DNA of 60,888 nucleotides. It comes from Paraburkholderia sp. CNPSo 3272 (GTDB lineage Bacteria > Pseudomonadota > Gammaproteobacteria > Burkholderiales > Burkholderiaceae). The notes below the pieces were generated by a model, which worked only from the letters and a program-made list of their open reading frames with translations, was not told the origin of the DNA and did not search any database. Below are positions 36,993 to 46,163 of this stretch, piece by piece. The stretch covers positions 1 to 60,888 of the forward strand of contig NZ_JAMBPQ010000044.1 in NCBI RefSeq assembly GCF_024206495.1, given 5' to 3'. Each line of letters opens with the position of its first letter. Within the stretch, counting starts at the first letter, position 1. Made by a program: the position numbers and the translations under genes.

Positions 36993-37307
36993 TCAACTTT
37001 CCTGATAAATCGAACGATAGGAGGCCAGGCGCGACGCAGTCGTTGCGCCGGAAACCGATGAATCGTATTTCACTGCGCTGGCTCTGCTGAACGCCTGCTG
37101 TCGAGCCGCCACGCTCGCCAAAGTCACGTGCATGTCCGCAGGACTGGGCGAATAGCCATCGATGCGTTCGCAGTCCGCCTGCTGCAGTTGAACGCTGGAT
37201 TTGCGCGCCAGTTCACGCGCCAAAGGATCGTTGTTCTCTGCGGATCTGACAGTGGAAAGAGGGAGGACTGACACGACCGTGAAAACGGGCATGGATGCAT
37301 TCGCCAT
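36993..37307 (-). CDS. DUF4148-like exported protein (copy B)
   Basis: 104 residues, colinear with the protein at 25724-26038 and differing at about 22 positions, none of them indels. It has a signal-like N-terminus and the same helix and tail pattern (QQADCERIDGY, SPADMHVTLAS, TTASRLASYRSIYQ). A Tyr-to-Cys change sits in the Gln/Leu helix. AGGAAG precedes ATG 37307. The many conserved positions without frameshift suggest both copies are under selection. Confidence 0.7.
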   Translation of the reverse strand: MANASMPVFTVVSVLPLSTVRSAENNDPLARELARKSSVQLQQADCERIDGYSPSPADMHVTLASVAARQQAFSRASAVKYDSSVSGATTASRLASYRSIYQES

Positions 37308-37528
37308 GATGAACTTCCTATCTTGGGCGTCGGAGACAATGACGCGGCTTATCTGAAAACGACCTCGGGAGATCTGGGGAACTTTCTGCCTATGGTCTCG
37401 AGGAGCGTAATCTTCTTATCCGCGTATTTCAAACGGCTTACATAAATTCAGTGTTTCCGGGTATGCAACGTTCGTCGCCAGCAAATGCGGGAGCCGTCGT
37501 CGCTGCGCCTTGGCCGGACAGACCTGCG

Positions 37529-38630
37529 CTACGCCTCGACGCCGCTCCGCAGTATTCCGGGCGTTCGCCGATACGCTCCTCGCGCCTGAGGAGCTGCCAC
37601 GGGACGGCCCGCCCGCAGCCCCGCCACGCCCATTGCGGAGGCACCCCGGTGCGGTGCATGGAGCAAAACCGTTCGCAGGTTCGACAAAGGGATATCCGCG
37701 GCACGGGACCGCTTCAGGATGGCGAACATGAGTTCACTTTTGATGTCGCCAGCGATCCTGGGACTCCTTACATGCCCCGTTTACCGTGAGCGTGATGCTT
37801 TCGGGCGTCAACTGACTGAACATGACGGATGGCGCCGGATGCGCCAGAACTGAAGGGTGATCCCTGCAAGCATCGAGAAGAATGTCGCGGACCAGCTCCG
37901 GCTCGACGCCGAGGGCGAATATGAGCACCAGGGAGGCGATACCCTGTGTGGTGTTTCCCATCGTGACGTAGCGCACGCTCTGCGAGATGAGCTGCGAGTT
38001 CGGCACGATCACAGTCGACTTGTCTGCAAGCTGGATCTGGGTGGCACGCACACTAATGCGCCGTATGTCCCCCTCGATGCCGGCGATACTGATCATGTCG
38101 CCCCACCTTCACCGGCCGCTCCGCGAGCAAGATGAGTCCGGAGATAAAGTTCTTTACGATCTCCTGCAGCCCGAAACCGATTCCCACCGACAACGCACTG
38201 ACTATCCATGCAAGGTTGTGCCATCTGACGCCTGGCACGGACAAGGACTCCAGCACGACGAGCACCTAACGATGTTCGCAAACAACGTGAGCAACGACGC
38301 CCGCATGCCAGGACTCATTTCTGTTTTGGGCAACAACTCCCTGTCGAACCATCTGCGCACGGATCGCACCGGATATATTCCGACGCCGCATGTGAGCAGG
38401 GCGCTGAAGATATGAGCGGGGACGATAGTGAGCGCACGCAGCCGGTCGCCGCCCAGAGCCAGGGCGCCTACTACGACAACGCAGACGGCAGCGTGAATCA
38501 GACCCGCAAGTGTCGACCGACCTTCCGGTGAATTTCCGGCTGCGGCCATTGCAGTACGTACCGGTTCGCATGAAACAACGAAGCGCCGATGGTCAACGCG
38601 ACGATCAACGCGACTAGACCGCGAATGCAA
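37529..38630 (-). pseudogene. Frameshifted MscS-family mechanosensitive channel
   Basis: Homology to MscS channels continues through several frames: membrane segments around 38300-38630, then WIVSALSVGIGFGLQEIVKN (the pore helix and its end), GLILLAERPVKVG, then after a shift near 38095 SIAGIEGDIRRISVRATQIQ and VPNSQLISQSVRYVT. After a further shift near 37735-37770 it ends with MFAILKRSRAADIPLS. At least three frameshifts make it non-functional. The N-terminus beyond 38630 is not found. Confidence 0.82.
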
Positions 38631-38829
38631 TGTGCACGAAATCGCGACTGCTATCAGTCAAGCCAGGCGCGGCCACAGGTCGTCGCCGTGTTGCCACGTC
38701 TCGTTTGCCCCGCCGGTGTTCGTCGGGTGGTCGATGAAAGAGGCAACTGCAAGACAAACATCCATAGCGGCCGCGAGTGTCGTGCGCATTTGCGCAGGAC
38801 TTCGCGGCCGCGAGCAGCTTCTATCAGTT

Positions 38830-39126
38830 CTATTGGGGGAATTGCGGAAGCGGTGACGAGGGGGGCGTCGGCAGTTTAGGGAGCTGTGTCGGCAACTGTG
38901 ATGGAAGCTGGCTCTGGGCTTGAGACGTTCCCTGCGCCAGCTGCTGCGACGAAGGCTGCTGTGACGAAAGCTGGCTCCGGGCTTGAGACGTTGCCTGCGC
39001 CACCTGCTGCGACGAGAGCTGCTGTGACGAGGGCTGCTGCGAAGCGAGTTGCTGACACGTTACGCTTTGGGCGAATACTGACGAGCTGCTAAGGACAACG
39101 AACGCTGCCAAATAAAGTTGTTTCAT
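38830..39126 (-). CDS. Exported Gln/Ser repeat protein
   Basis: 98 residues with a signal peptide (MKQLYLAAFVVLSSSSVFAQ). The mature part is an imperfect repeat of SSQQPSSQQL followed by ATSQARSQL or GTSQAQSQL, two copies of about 21 residues, then a Leu/Pro tail (LPKLPTPPSSPLPQ). The DNA repeats match (GGCTTGAGACGTT occurs twice, at about 38917 and 38980). No family recognised. A cell-surface or intrinsically disordered role is plausible. Copy number may vary between strains. Confidence 0.65.
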   Translation of the reverse strand: MKQLYLAAFVVLSSSSVFAQSVTCQQLASQQPSSQQLSSQQVAQATSQARSQLSSQQPSSQQLAQGTSQAQSQLPSQLPTQLPKLPTPPSSPLPQFPQ

Positions 39127-39207
39127 GGTTATCTTCTGGTTTTTGAGGAATCACGTTAACTTCGCCGGCCTGCGAAACCGGTCATCTGAACTGTCGCACC
39201 GCTAACT

Positions 39208-39519
39208 TCAAATATCCGATATCACGCTGCTGCCGGAAACGGGTTGCACTGACGAATGCTTTGCGGACGAACCTCTCACGCCCCCATATTGTTCAAACGC
39301 CTGTTGTTGAGCCTGCATCCGCGCCTTGGCGCACGCAAAGTCCATCGGATAGCCGGCGGCGGCGGTTGTTCTGTCCAGGTAGCTTGGACCCTCCTGCCGA
39401 ACCGGAACGCGCACTTGTTCGCTCATTGGCGAGCCAGTGCCGTGTGCGAATGAAACAGCCGGTACGGATAGCACAGACGCGAGAACGGTACTTGGGATGA
39501 ACTTTCTTGCCTTTGCCAT
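39208..39519 (-). CDS. DUF4148-like exported protein
   Basis: 103 residues with a signal peptide (ASVLSVPAVSFAHG). The mature part has EQVRVPVRQEGPSYLDR, AAAGYPMDFACAKARMQAQQQ and a Gly/Ser tail (YGGVRGSSAKHSSV), resembling the DUF4148 pattern more closely than the two copies at 25.7 and 37.0 kb. ATG 39519 is preceded by purine-rich sequence. It stands in a run of small exported proteins on the same strand (38830, 39208). Confidence 0.65.
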   Translation of the reverse strand: MAKARKFIPSTVLASVLSVPAVSFAHGTGSPMSEQVRVPVRQEGPSYLDRTTAAAGYPMDFACAKARMQAQQQAFEQYGGVRGSSAKHSSVQPVSGSSVISDI

Positions 39520-39840
39520 GATGGTCTCTCCACTAGCGCGTCGGATACAAGAGAACGCGGATTTCTGAAATAACGTGCTGGCGCAGCACAGTGTCTTGCC
39601 GCCAGTTCGTTGAGCGAGAGTCTATCGAATTACTAACCACTGACAAGCAACTGCGCGGCAACGAACAGTTCCTCCGGGCGCAACGTCAGGAGCTCGCACG
39701 GACCAGCCCATCGCCGCATTCGTTGGCAAGATGGAAACAAAGAATTGCGAGCGGCGATTCAGGGTCTGGGGCCCATATACTTCCCGCCGTCACCTCATCC
39801 ATCAGGTGCCGGATTCTTATTGTCCAGAGAAGGCGTACTT
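39520..39840. other. Divergent intergenic region
   Basis: Between the minus-strand DUF4148-like gene and the plus-strand 60-residue gene. One 93-residue open frame crosses it without a ribosome-binding site or family-like sequence. Otherwise nothing is seen. Confidence 0.4.
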
Positions 39841-40023
39841 ATGGAAAAGCAATTCATCGCGAGCATCGGTAAAGCAAAGCCAGAAAGCGCTCACCAGATC
39901 GTACGGGCCGCGCTTCGCAGTGCTGCTACGGCGTCCACGCCCAACGGCGCCATTGACCTGCTTGCCGGGGCCCTGCTGGAACTGGAGCGCCTGCTCGCAC
40001 TGAATAGCGAGCAGATGCACTGA
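39841..40023 (+). CDS. Small soluble protein of unknown function
   Basis: 60 residues (MEKQFIASIGKAKPESAHQI at the start), mostly helical, ending LLALNSEQMH. ATG 39841 has AGAAGG upstream at good spacing. In-frame upstream starts at 39745 or beyond are weaker. Composition is protein-like, but no family is recognised. It lies 57 bases before an exported protein gene on the same strand. Confidence 0.5.
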   Translation: MEKQFIASIGKAKPESAHQIVRAALRSAATASTPNGAIDLLAGALLELERLLALNSEQMH

Positions 40024-40080
40024 ACTTCATCGGTTCACGTGGCCGCCCCAGAACAGATGCAACCCTCCAGTGAGGTGTCA

Positions 40081-40491
40081 ATGAAGAAGTCACTTGCCGC
40101 GCTGCTGCTGCCGATAATGGTCCATGCCAATGCGGCTACCGATGCGTCAATCGAGACCACAGTCGTGGGCGCTCCGGCCACTGACTCAAACGGTGGTTTC
40201 ATGGTACTGGCGTCGGTGGACCAGAAATGTCGCTACTACGGCGACCTTTGGGAAAGGCCGCGGGAACCCCGCGGCCTGGTTGAACAGATCAAGGCGATGC
40301 CGCGTGGCGGGAAAATATACGAATGGGTAGCTGTCGTCAGGTATTCGGCATGTGTGCAGCCGGATGGGAGGGAGTTAAGTAAACCGGTTTCACTGGTTTC
40401 ACCGGCTGGCAAGCGGTTCCATATCGGAGATAGTGCGGTCCTGCGAGCGGCAACGCATGCCGCGGAAGAGGGCAGATCAGACCATAGTTGA
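40081..40491 (+). CDS. Exported hypothetical protein
   Basis: 136 residues with a signal peptide (MKKSLAALLLPIMVHANA). The mature part starts with Thr/Val-rich strands and includes KCRYYGDLWERPREPRGL and a Cys near ACVQPDG; the two Cys could pair in the periplasm. ATG 40081 lies after GTGAGGTGTCA; the ATG at 40039 adds 14 unlikely residues before the signal peptide. No family recognised. Confidence 0.65.
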   Translation: MKKSLAALLLPIMVHANAATDASIETTVVGAPATDSNGGFMVLASVDQKCRYYGDLWERPREPRGLVEQIKAMPRGGKIYEWVAVVRYSACVQPDGRELSKPVSLVSPAGKRFHIGDSAVLRAATHAAEEGRSDHS

Positions 40492-40653
40492 CGACATAAC
40501 CAAGAGTCATCGGCAGTCCGACCGACGGAGTGTTGCCGAGCGCGGAGAACTGTCATCGACGATCGAGTTCAATTGGCGCCGACCCCCGCTGATCCGGGAC
40601 GCACGACTGTTATTCACCAAATGATATGGAAATCGACATAGCGCGCACATTGC

Positions 40654-41870
40654 ATGTATGCGGAAGGAAACCGATACTCCGTGGCAGTGCTGTCTGACGC
40701 GACGGCCGATCAAGTTTCAGGTCGTCGGGCGCGCCAAAGAGCCCTGATAGCAAAGACCCGCATCGACCGCATGCTGGCCGTCAGAAGAAGGGTTGTTTAT
40801 CGACTCGGAATTGCCACCTCTATGTTCAACGGTCACATCAATCTGCGGATGCTGTCGCGGGGCGCCATAATGCTTGCGCCGATTTTCATCGCGGGACTCG
40901 TGACTGGCGATCCAATCTGGTTTCGCGCTGAGATCGTCACGGTGTCAGTCTTCATTGCGGCGGAGCGCTCGCGCCTCGCTCCGCTTGGCGTGCTTCTGCA
41001 CACGCTCGTCATAGCCTGCTGCGTTCCCACCATGACCGCATCGCTCGAAAAGCCGGGGGCGTTCGTGATCGCGTCCGTGCTGCTCGCCATCGGCTGCGTG
41101 GCCATTACTGACGCAGGCGCCGGGATGCGCTGGACCGGTACCTTCACCTTCATTCCCATTCTCTACATCGCGTGTGCGACCGCGGGCGATGCTGACGGGC
41201 ATCGATTGGGGCAGGCAGGTTTCGAGGTATTTCCGTATCTCCTCTGCTCCGCGGTTCCCGTCATACTTGCTTCGAGCGCTTCGTGTCTTTGGGGGAAACT
41301 AGTGAGTAAGCAGGGTAGCCATGGATGGCTTGCTTTCAGGCAGGTTGCGGAACCACCGGCAGCGGCCGGGTTGAAGGCATTGTCGTCGCCGCCCTCGCCG
41401 CCGGCGTGGCGGCTTTGCTCGCCGGGTGGCATGGCATCCACTACGCCAAGTGGCTGGTCTGGTCGGCTGCGAGTGCCGTTACCGGTGACGTCGCGACGTC
41501 GCGTACCAAATGGAAAGACCGGATGGTCGGCGCAATCGTCGGGGTTCCAGCAGGTATGCTGGTCGGAATCCTCGTTCCCCACGCGCCCATATTCTTCGAC
41601 GTACTGACAGCCGCTACCGTCTTGACGCTGGTCGCTTTCAACCGGTATGTCGTTGCGTTCGGTACGAGATGCGCACTGCACGCCGTGGCCATCATTGTCG
41701 CGGGGCACCCTGTTTTCTCAGCCGACTATCGGGCGATAGACGTCGTCGCCGGTAGCGTAATCGGCATCGTCTTCGTCCTGGGCACCCATCTGACTGCGGG
41801 CGCACTCAGAGGCAGGTCGTCTCTGAACGCTGTAGGCGAGGCTTATCTGGAGTACCCCTGTTTAGTTTGA
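40654..41870 (+). pseudogene. FUSC-type aromatic-acid exporter, frameshifted
   Basis: The first part (to about 41370) encodes several membrane segments (LRMLSRGAIMLAPIFIAGLV, DPIWFRAEIVTVSVFIAA). The second continues in another frame as VEGIVVAALAAGVAALLAGW, then YAKWLVWSAASAVTGD and DRMVGAIVGVPAGM, the conserved FUSC repeat region. A single base change in length between about 41365 and 41380 explains the split. It may be a pseudogene, a sequencing error or a recent mutation, since both halves are otherwise undamaged. The start is uncertain. Confidence 0.75.
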
Positions 41871-41880
41871 AGACAGGGGT
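41854..41880 (+). terminator. Stem-loop overlapping the FUSC stop
   Basis: Inverted repeat ACCCCTGT (41854-41861) and ACAGGGGT (41873-41880) with an 11-base loop around the TGA at 41868-41870. There is no T-run after it, so it is at best a weak or bidirectional terminator. Confidence 0.35.
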
Positions 41881-42413
41881 GTAGCAGACTGAGTCTGCCT
41901 CACGCATCGTAACGTTCGTGCTCGGTACTCAGCGATGCGAAAAGCACAGACGGCGGTCGAGGTTACAGGTTCGGTGCGAGCGGCTGCTTTGCGTCTGAAC
42001 TCGGACACGTGGGATGGATGTGAAGGACGGTTCTGGATCGGTGTGGCGCGTTCGCAGTCGTCCCGGATTCGGATAAGAAGTGCTGATCGGCGCTATCAGG
42101 CAACGCCCGTTCGGGCCGTTCCCACCAAGCAATTTGATAGTCACAAGTCGCCAAAACCCTCGATCAGGCGAACGGTCGCACCGTCGCCCGCATGGAAGAT
42201 TCACTGGGGATAGCGGCGACGGCCTGACGAGGGGACGGTGCGGAATACGCTTCAATGCTATCTATTTAGGATGACCATGTGATTTGAATGATATGAACGC
42301 CCCCAACCTACCCGTAGGCCTTGCGCGATCGGCTCGATCGCTGGCAGCAAAAAGCCACGATCTGAGATTAGGCTGGTCATACTGATTCACTCGGCGAACC
42401 GAAGGGATCCGTC
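41881..42413. other. Gene-free stretch before IS110
   Basis: One 92-residue frame (41935-42213) has no ribosome-binding site or recognisable similarity. The last 100 bases or so are probably the left end of the IS110 element, which lacks inverted repeats and so cannot be bounded by eye. Confidence 0.4.
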
Positions 42414-43431
42414 ATGGCGCATACGATTGTGGGCGTGGACATTGCAAAAAACGTGATGCAGGTCCACTGGGTGGACCCAGACACCGGTGAGGTCGTGAAC
42501 CGGTCGGTCAAGAGGGCGGCGTTTCTTCAGTACTTTGCGAATCGGCGGCCGTGCCTCGTCGGGATGGAATCCTGCGGCGGATCACAGCACTGGGCTCGGC
42601 GGTTGATTGAAATGGGGCATCAGGTCAAGTTGATGCCGGGGAAGTTCGTCAAGGCTTTCAACATCCGCAATAAGAACGATGCTGCCGACGCGCGTGCGAT
42701 CTGGATGGCTGCCCAGGTAGACTGCAAGGCAGTTGCCGTGAAAACCGAAGCCCAGCAGGCCGTGCTTGCCCTGCATCGTATGCGTCAGCAACTCGTGAAA
42801 TTCCGCACGATGCAGATCAACAGTCTTCGCGGGCTGTTGAGCGAGTATGGCGAAGTGGTGGGATGCGGTAGGGCAGCGCTCGACAAGGCATAATCAAGAT
42901 TCTGGAAAGGTTGTCAGGACGCCTCCCCGCAATGTTGATCGACACGCTGAGAGAGCAATGGGGAGGTCTGGATGCAATCGACAAGCAGATCGGTCAGATT
43001 GAGCGGCGGCTTCGGGAGTGGATGAAGAATGATCAAGCAGCTAAGGCAATCGCGGCAATACCAGGCGTGGGGTTGCTTACTTCGACTGCTGCAGTAGCAA
43101 CGATGGGGAACGCTGTAGCATTTAAATCCGGCCGCGAGTTTGCCGCCCGGTTCGGTCTCGTTCCGGGACAGACAGGCTCCGGCGGAACCATCAGGCTACG
43201 AGGAATCAGTAAGCGCGGTGACACGTATCTCAGGACTTTGCTGGTACATGGAGCACGCAGCATTTCTATAAAGCCAAAGAGCCAGGGCAATGGATTGAGC
43301 AGTTGAAGCAACGGCATCCGTTGAATGTAGTAATCGTTGCCTTGGCGAACAAGCTCGCTCGAATAATCTGGGCAGTTTTGGCGCATCAACAGCCATACCG
43401 ACCAAATCATGCGTGCACGAAACCGTCATGA
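42414..43431 (+). pseudogene. IS110-family transposase, frameshifted
   Basis: The DEDD N-terminal part is intact (GVDIAKNVMQVHWVD, GMESCGGSQHWARRL, NKNDAADARAIWMA). The frame breaks near 42893 and resumes at about 42905 with LERLSGRLPAMLIDTLRE and the transposase_20 domain (AAIPGVGLLTSTAAVATMG). It breaks again near 43270 and resumes as KAKEPGQWIEQL and ALANKLARIIWAVL. With two shifts the Ser-type catalytic domain is split, so the element is dead unless helped in trans. Confidence 0.88.
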
Positions 43432-43639
43432 TTCGTTCGATGCGACTGGTGGGTTCTTGGCGAAGGCCGCATCGAGCTTATCTAGCATCAATGTGCCTTA
43501 CGATTGATCGGGCGTGCAAGGCGTCACAGACCGTTAATTTCGGCGACTGAGAAGGCCCCGAGTCCGTAATAACCTTTGGCAAATCGGTCGGGCATTGCCC
43601 AAGACTCAAATTCCAGGCTCCCAGAAGGCCGACGTTTCA

Positions 43640-43978
43640 CTACAACTGCGCCTGCATGATGTCGGTATAGGCGCTTACGAGTCTGTTGCGGATTTGCAGT
43701 GATTGCTGAAACATAATGCCGGCCTTCGCGCCGTCGATCATCGCAGAATTGAGCGAGACGTTCGACGCGCCAAGTTCGAATGCATGCATCTCACCCGTTG
43801 CCGATGCCTGGCTGGCGCTTACCTTCGCGAGCGACTGTTGAAGCAGTTCCGTGAAGCTAACCGGGCTGGTCGCGGACGAAGCCGACGCAGAAGAGTCCAG
43901 CGACTCCGGATTCGTCGCTTCATTCGCCATTGCTTGCATCTGCTGCAAAGCAGATGTGATCGGATTTACCGGTACCAT
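43640..43978 (-). CDS. fliE: Flagellar hook-basal body protein FliE, solitary
   Basis: 112 residues. FliE joins the MS ring to the rod in the flagellar basal body. Family marks are in the C-terminal half: SFTELLQQSLAKVSASQASA and FELGASNVSLNSAMIDGAKAG, then MFQQSLQIRNRLVSAYTDIM. ATG 43978 has GGGGAGA upstream; the GTG three bases earlier is less likely. FliE is normally first in the fliEFGHIJ operon, and no other flagellar gene is present here. The frame is undamaged, so this is probably a spare paralogue or an island-borne copy. Confidence 0.9.
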   Translation of the reverse strand: MVPVNPITSALQQMQAMANEATNPESLDSSASASSATSPVSFTELLQQSLAKVSASQASATGEMHAFELGASNVSLNSAMIDGAKAGIMFQQSLQIRNRLVSAYTDIMQAQL

Positions 43979-44484
43979 CACTATCTCCCCTCATTGCGGC
44001 GCGGGCAAACGTAACCTGCCTAAAGCTGCGCATGGTGCGAGCTGGTTTCGTCTGTAGGAGCCACTCTTGGCCCGCGTACCGGAGCGGCAGTCATTATTGA
44101 CGGTTCTTCATGACGCCAAGGGGACAGGCCAATTACAACTTTGTCATCTCGATGGTAACTACTATGACAATGTGTTACCGAACGACGACTCAACAGAGCA
44201 ACGTGCGCTGCAGTGAGGGTCAAACGCAAGCAGGCATGGAGCCTATGGATGGGCGTGGTTAGCCACCGAACGACATTGCGCCGTTCTGCGAGCGGCAGTC
44301 CGGAGCCACGCCGGAAGCGGCCATTGCTGTCAGACGGCTCGGAGGTCCGATGTGGCTCGGCTGCTGCCGACCGCGTCAGGCAAAGGTCGGTCATAAAGAG
44401 GCGTTCGACACGGGCACGATGGTTGACAATCGGTTCTGCGCCGACGATTGGTTGCCACGTCCATTTCTTCGATTGGAACCCCTA
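43979..44484. other. Gene-free stretch upstream of fliE
   Basis: A 124-residue minus-strand frame (44020-44394) has Arg/Ser/His-rich composition and no ribosome-binding site, so it is not called. The fliE promoter should lie at the left edge. Confidence 0.4.
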
Positions 44485-44876
44485 ATGCCAGTTCACGTAC
44501 TACGTGTCGCTCGTCCAACGAATGATGTCGCTCGCGCGGCTGCGTTTTATATTCAGGGTCTTGGTTTCGAGGTATTGGCGCAATTTGTCGTCACCAAGGA
44601 TTTGATGGCATCGTTCTCGGCCATCGAGAGTACCCGTGGCATATTGAACTGACTCACCAGCACAATGTGACGCTCCCGAATGCACCCACTAAAGAGCATC
44701 TCTTAGTCATCTATTTGCCGACGCCTGAGGAGTGGGAAACCGCCGTCGAAAGGTTCCTCGCATTGGGAAATGAACCGGTGCCAGCAGAGAATCCGTACTG
44801 GGATCGACGCGGTCTGACGTTCGAAGATCCCGATGGCTACCGCGTGGTCCTGCAGAATGCTTCCTGGACGCGCTAG
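44485..44876 (+). pseudogene. VOC/glyoxalase-family protein, frameshifted
   Basis: Starts MPVHVLRVARPTNDVARAAAFY, the usual VOC beta strand and helix. After a one-base length change near 44600 it continues as DGIVLGHREYPWHIELTHQH and then PENPYWDRRGLTFEDPDGYR-type sequence, ending VVLQNASWTR. Together the halves make a normal small VOC protein of about 130 residues; metal ligands His and Glu are visible in HIELTHQH and FEDPDG. A sequencing error is possible because only one shift is present. Confidence 0.75.
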
Positions 44877-45209
44877 CGCTGCTGTATCAGGTTACTGCGC
44901 GGCGTCTGCGGCTGAGAGCCGCGTTCGGCCATCAAGGGACGTTCGTCCAATGCGTTGCTAGGACATTCAGACGGCCGTTTTCACTCAGCAAGCAGTCATT
45001 CCATCGCCGAGTTACGGAAACGCGCTAGAATACGCGCGTCCATGCTCCTGCGCCAGTGGACAGCTCTACTCAAACTGCCAAAGGGCAAATCAGACTAGTC
45101 CGATTTGCCGCCTCAAGACGCCGCGTTTAGGGATGCAAACGACACCGAGCCAAAAATAGCGTCACGGCAGCAGCCGTGATACTGTGGCGCCTCTTCTGGA
45201 GGCTCTTCC
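44877..45209. other. Gene-free stretch upstream of the Cys-rich lipoprotein
   Basis: Holds the presumed promoter of the gene at 45210; no gene, RNA or repeat is recognised. Confidence 0.45.
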
Positions 45210-45473
45210 ATGCGACGTCATTTCTTTTTTTCTTTCGCGATCGCTGCTGCGGCGGCGATTGCGCTTTGCGCTTGCGCCAATCCTTCGCCCGATGCGGCAT
45301 CGAACATTATTGGAGCCGATCGAGATGCTCATGGGTGTATTGGGTCCGCGGGGTATTCGTGGTGTGAATATACGCAGCAGTGCGAGCGGCCCTGGGAACT
45401 GGCCAAACAGAAGGGGTTCGCAAATTCCCAGGAGAGGTTCGCGCGGTATTGTGCGAAAGGGGGGGCAGAGTAG
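45210..45473 (+). CDS. Cys-rich small lipoprotein
   Basis: 87 residues. The signal peptide ends near ALCACAN, which can serve as a lipobox. The mature protein has GCIGSAGYSWCEYTQQCER, a three-Cys motif found in small exported proteins across proteobacteria, then PWELAKQKGF and one more Cys near the end. Two disulfides are likely. GGAGG precedes ATG 45210. Function is unknown; metal binding or inhibition of a protease are only possibilities. Confidence 0.75.
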   Translation: MRRHFFFSFAIAAAAAIALCACANPSPDAASNIIGADRDAHGCIGSAGYSWCEYTQQCERPWELAKQKGFANSQERFARYCAKGGAE

Positions 45474-45734
45474 TGAAAAAGTGGTTGTCAGTGCGCTGAA
45501 CCTCCGCCTGGCAAGGGCCTCAGCGATTTAACCCTTCATGCGATGGCCCTGGCCGCGTTTAACATGGCTCGACTCGATGAAGCGAACTGTGAAGCACCCA
45601 AGAAAATAATCAGTTGCGCGGTAAGATGATTCTCGCAGCAATGATCGGTCTTACCGTCGCGCCGGCGCATGCAGCGGAACTGGTCGGTTACAAAGACCTA
45701 ATGGCGCCCGCCTCACAGGCCGCACCGCAGGCCG

Positions 45735-45880
45735 TGGATATCTATCGCCGCAGGACCCGCGATGGTCGCGGCCTTCCATGCACCGAACAGCCAGCCCGAA
45801 CCGATGATTGAGCCTAAGCCCGTGAGCAACAGCGCACGGGCCCGATGTTCCGTTGAATGGACCTTTCACTTCTCTTTCCA
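45735..45880 (-). pseudogene. Amino-acid permease (APC family) N-terminal fragment
   Basis: One minus-strand frame reads ALLLTGLGSIIGSGWLFGAW and then KAATIAGPAA, the first transmembrane segment and GSGW signature of APC-type amino-acid permeases. It has no start codon, a stop lies just upstream, and homology ends after about 45 residues. It is a deletion remnant. The plus-strand frame over it (45614-45811) only looks like a signal peptide because it is antisense to a membrane segment. Confidence 0.65.
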
Positions 45881-46163
45881 AGGTTGCAAATGCAGGGATA
45901 CCGCCATCCGCCATGTCACGCGCGACGATCACATCAAGGACGAAACGCTTCGGCGTCGCACCAGCCGGAGGATCCCGGTAAAGCGGATAAGGCTAAACAC
46001 TCAAAATATCGACATTAACCCTGTGTTCCGAATAGATTCCTTTCTGAACCGGCCGTATATTGGAAGGCAAAAAGGAGTTCGGGCGTTATGCCCATCATGT
46101 TTGGGAAACCATGCATCCTCGCGTTACCACCGCCATGCTGTTACTTCCGGGAGAATTGCGAAC
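45881..46163. other. Gene-free stretch upstream of the PsiE-like gene
   Basis: An open frame continuous with the next gene runs from 45762, but its sequence is Arg/His-rich and antisense to the permease remnant at its start. Nothing further is recognised. Confidence 0.4.

Larger units (their letters stand above)
35960..37475. repeat. Segmental duplication, copy B
   Basis: Counterpart of about 25105-26180 in the same orientation. It contains the intact glycine-zipper gene, an extra small gene (36451-36780) absent from copy A and the DUF4148-like gene. The left end joins the integrase remnant; the right end fades near 37475, next to the MscS pseudogene. The matched noncoding stretch around 36875-36992 shows this is DNA duplication and not just gene family membership. 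Confidence 0.85.

Noticed and set aside
44020..44394. 124-residue minus-strand frame upstream of fliE
   Set aside because: Low-quality composition, no start signal, no family.
45614..45811. Small exported protein
   Set aside because: Its apparent signal peptide is antisense to an amino-acid permease transmembrane segment.
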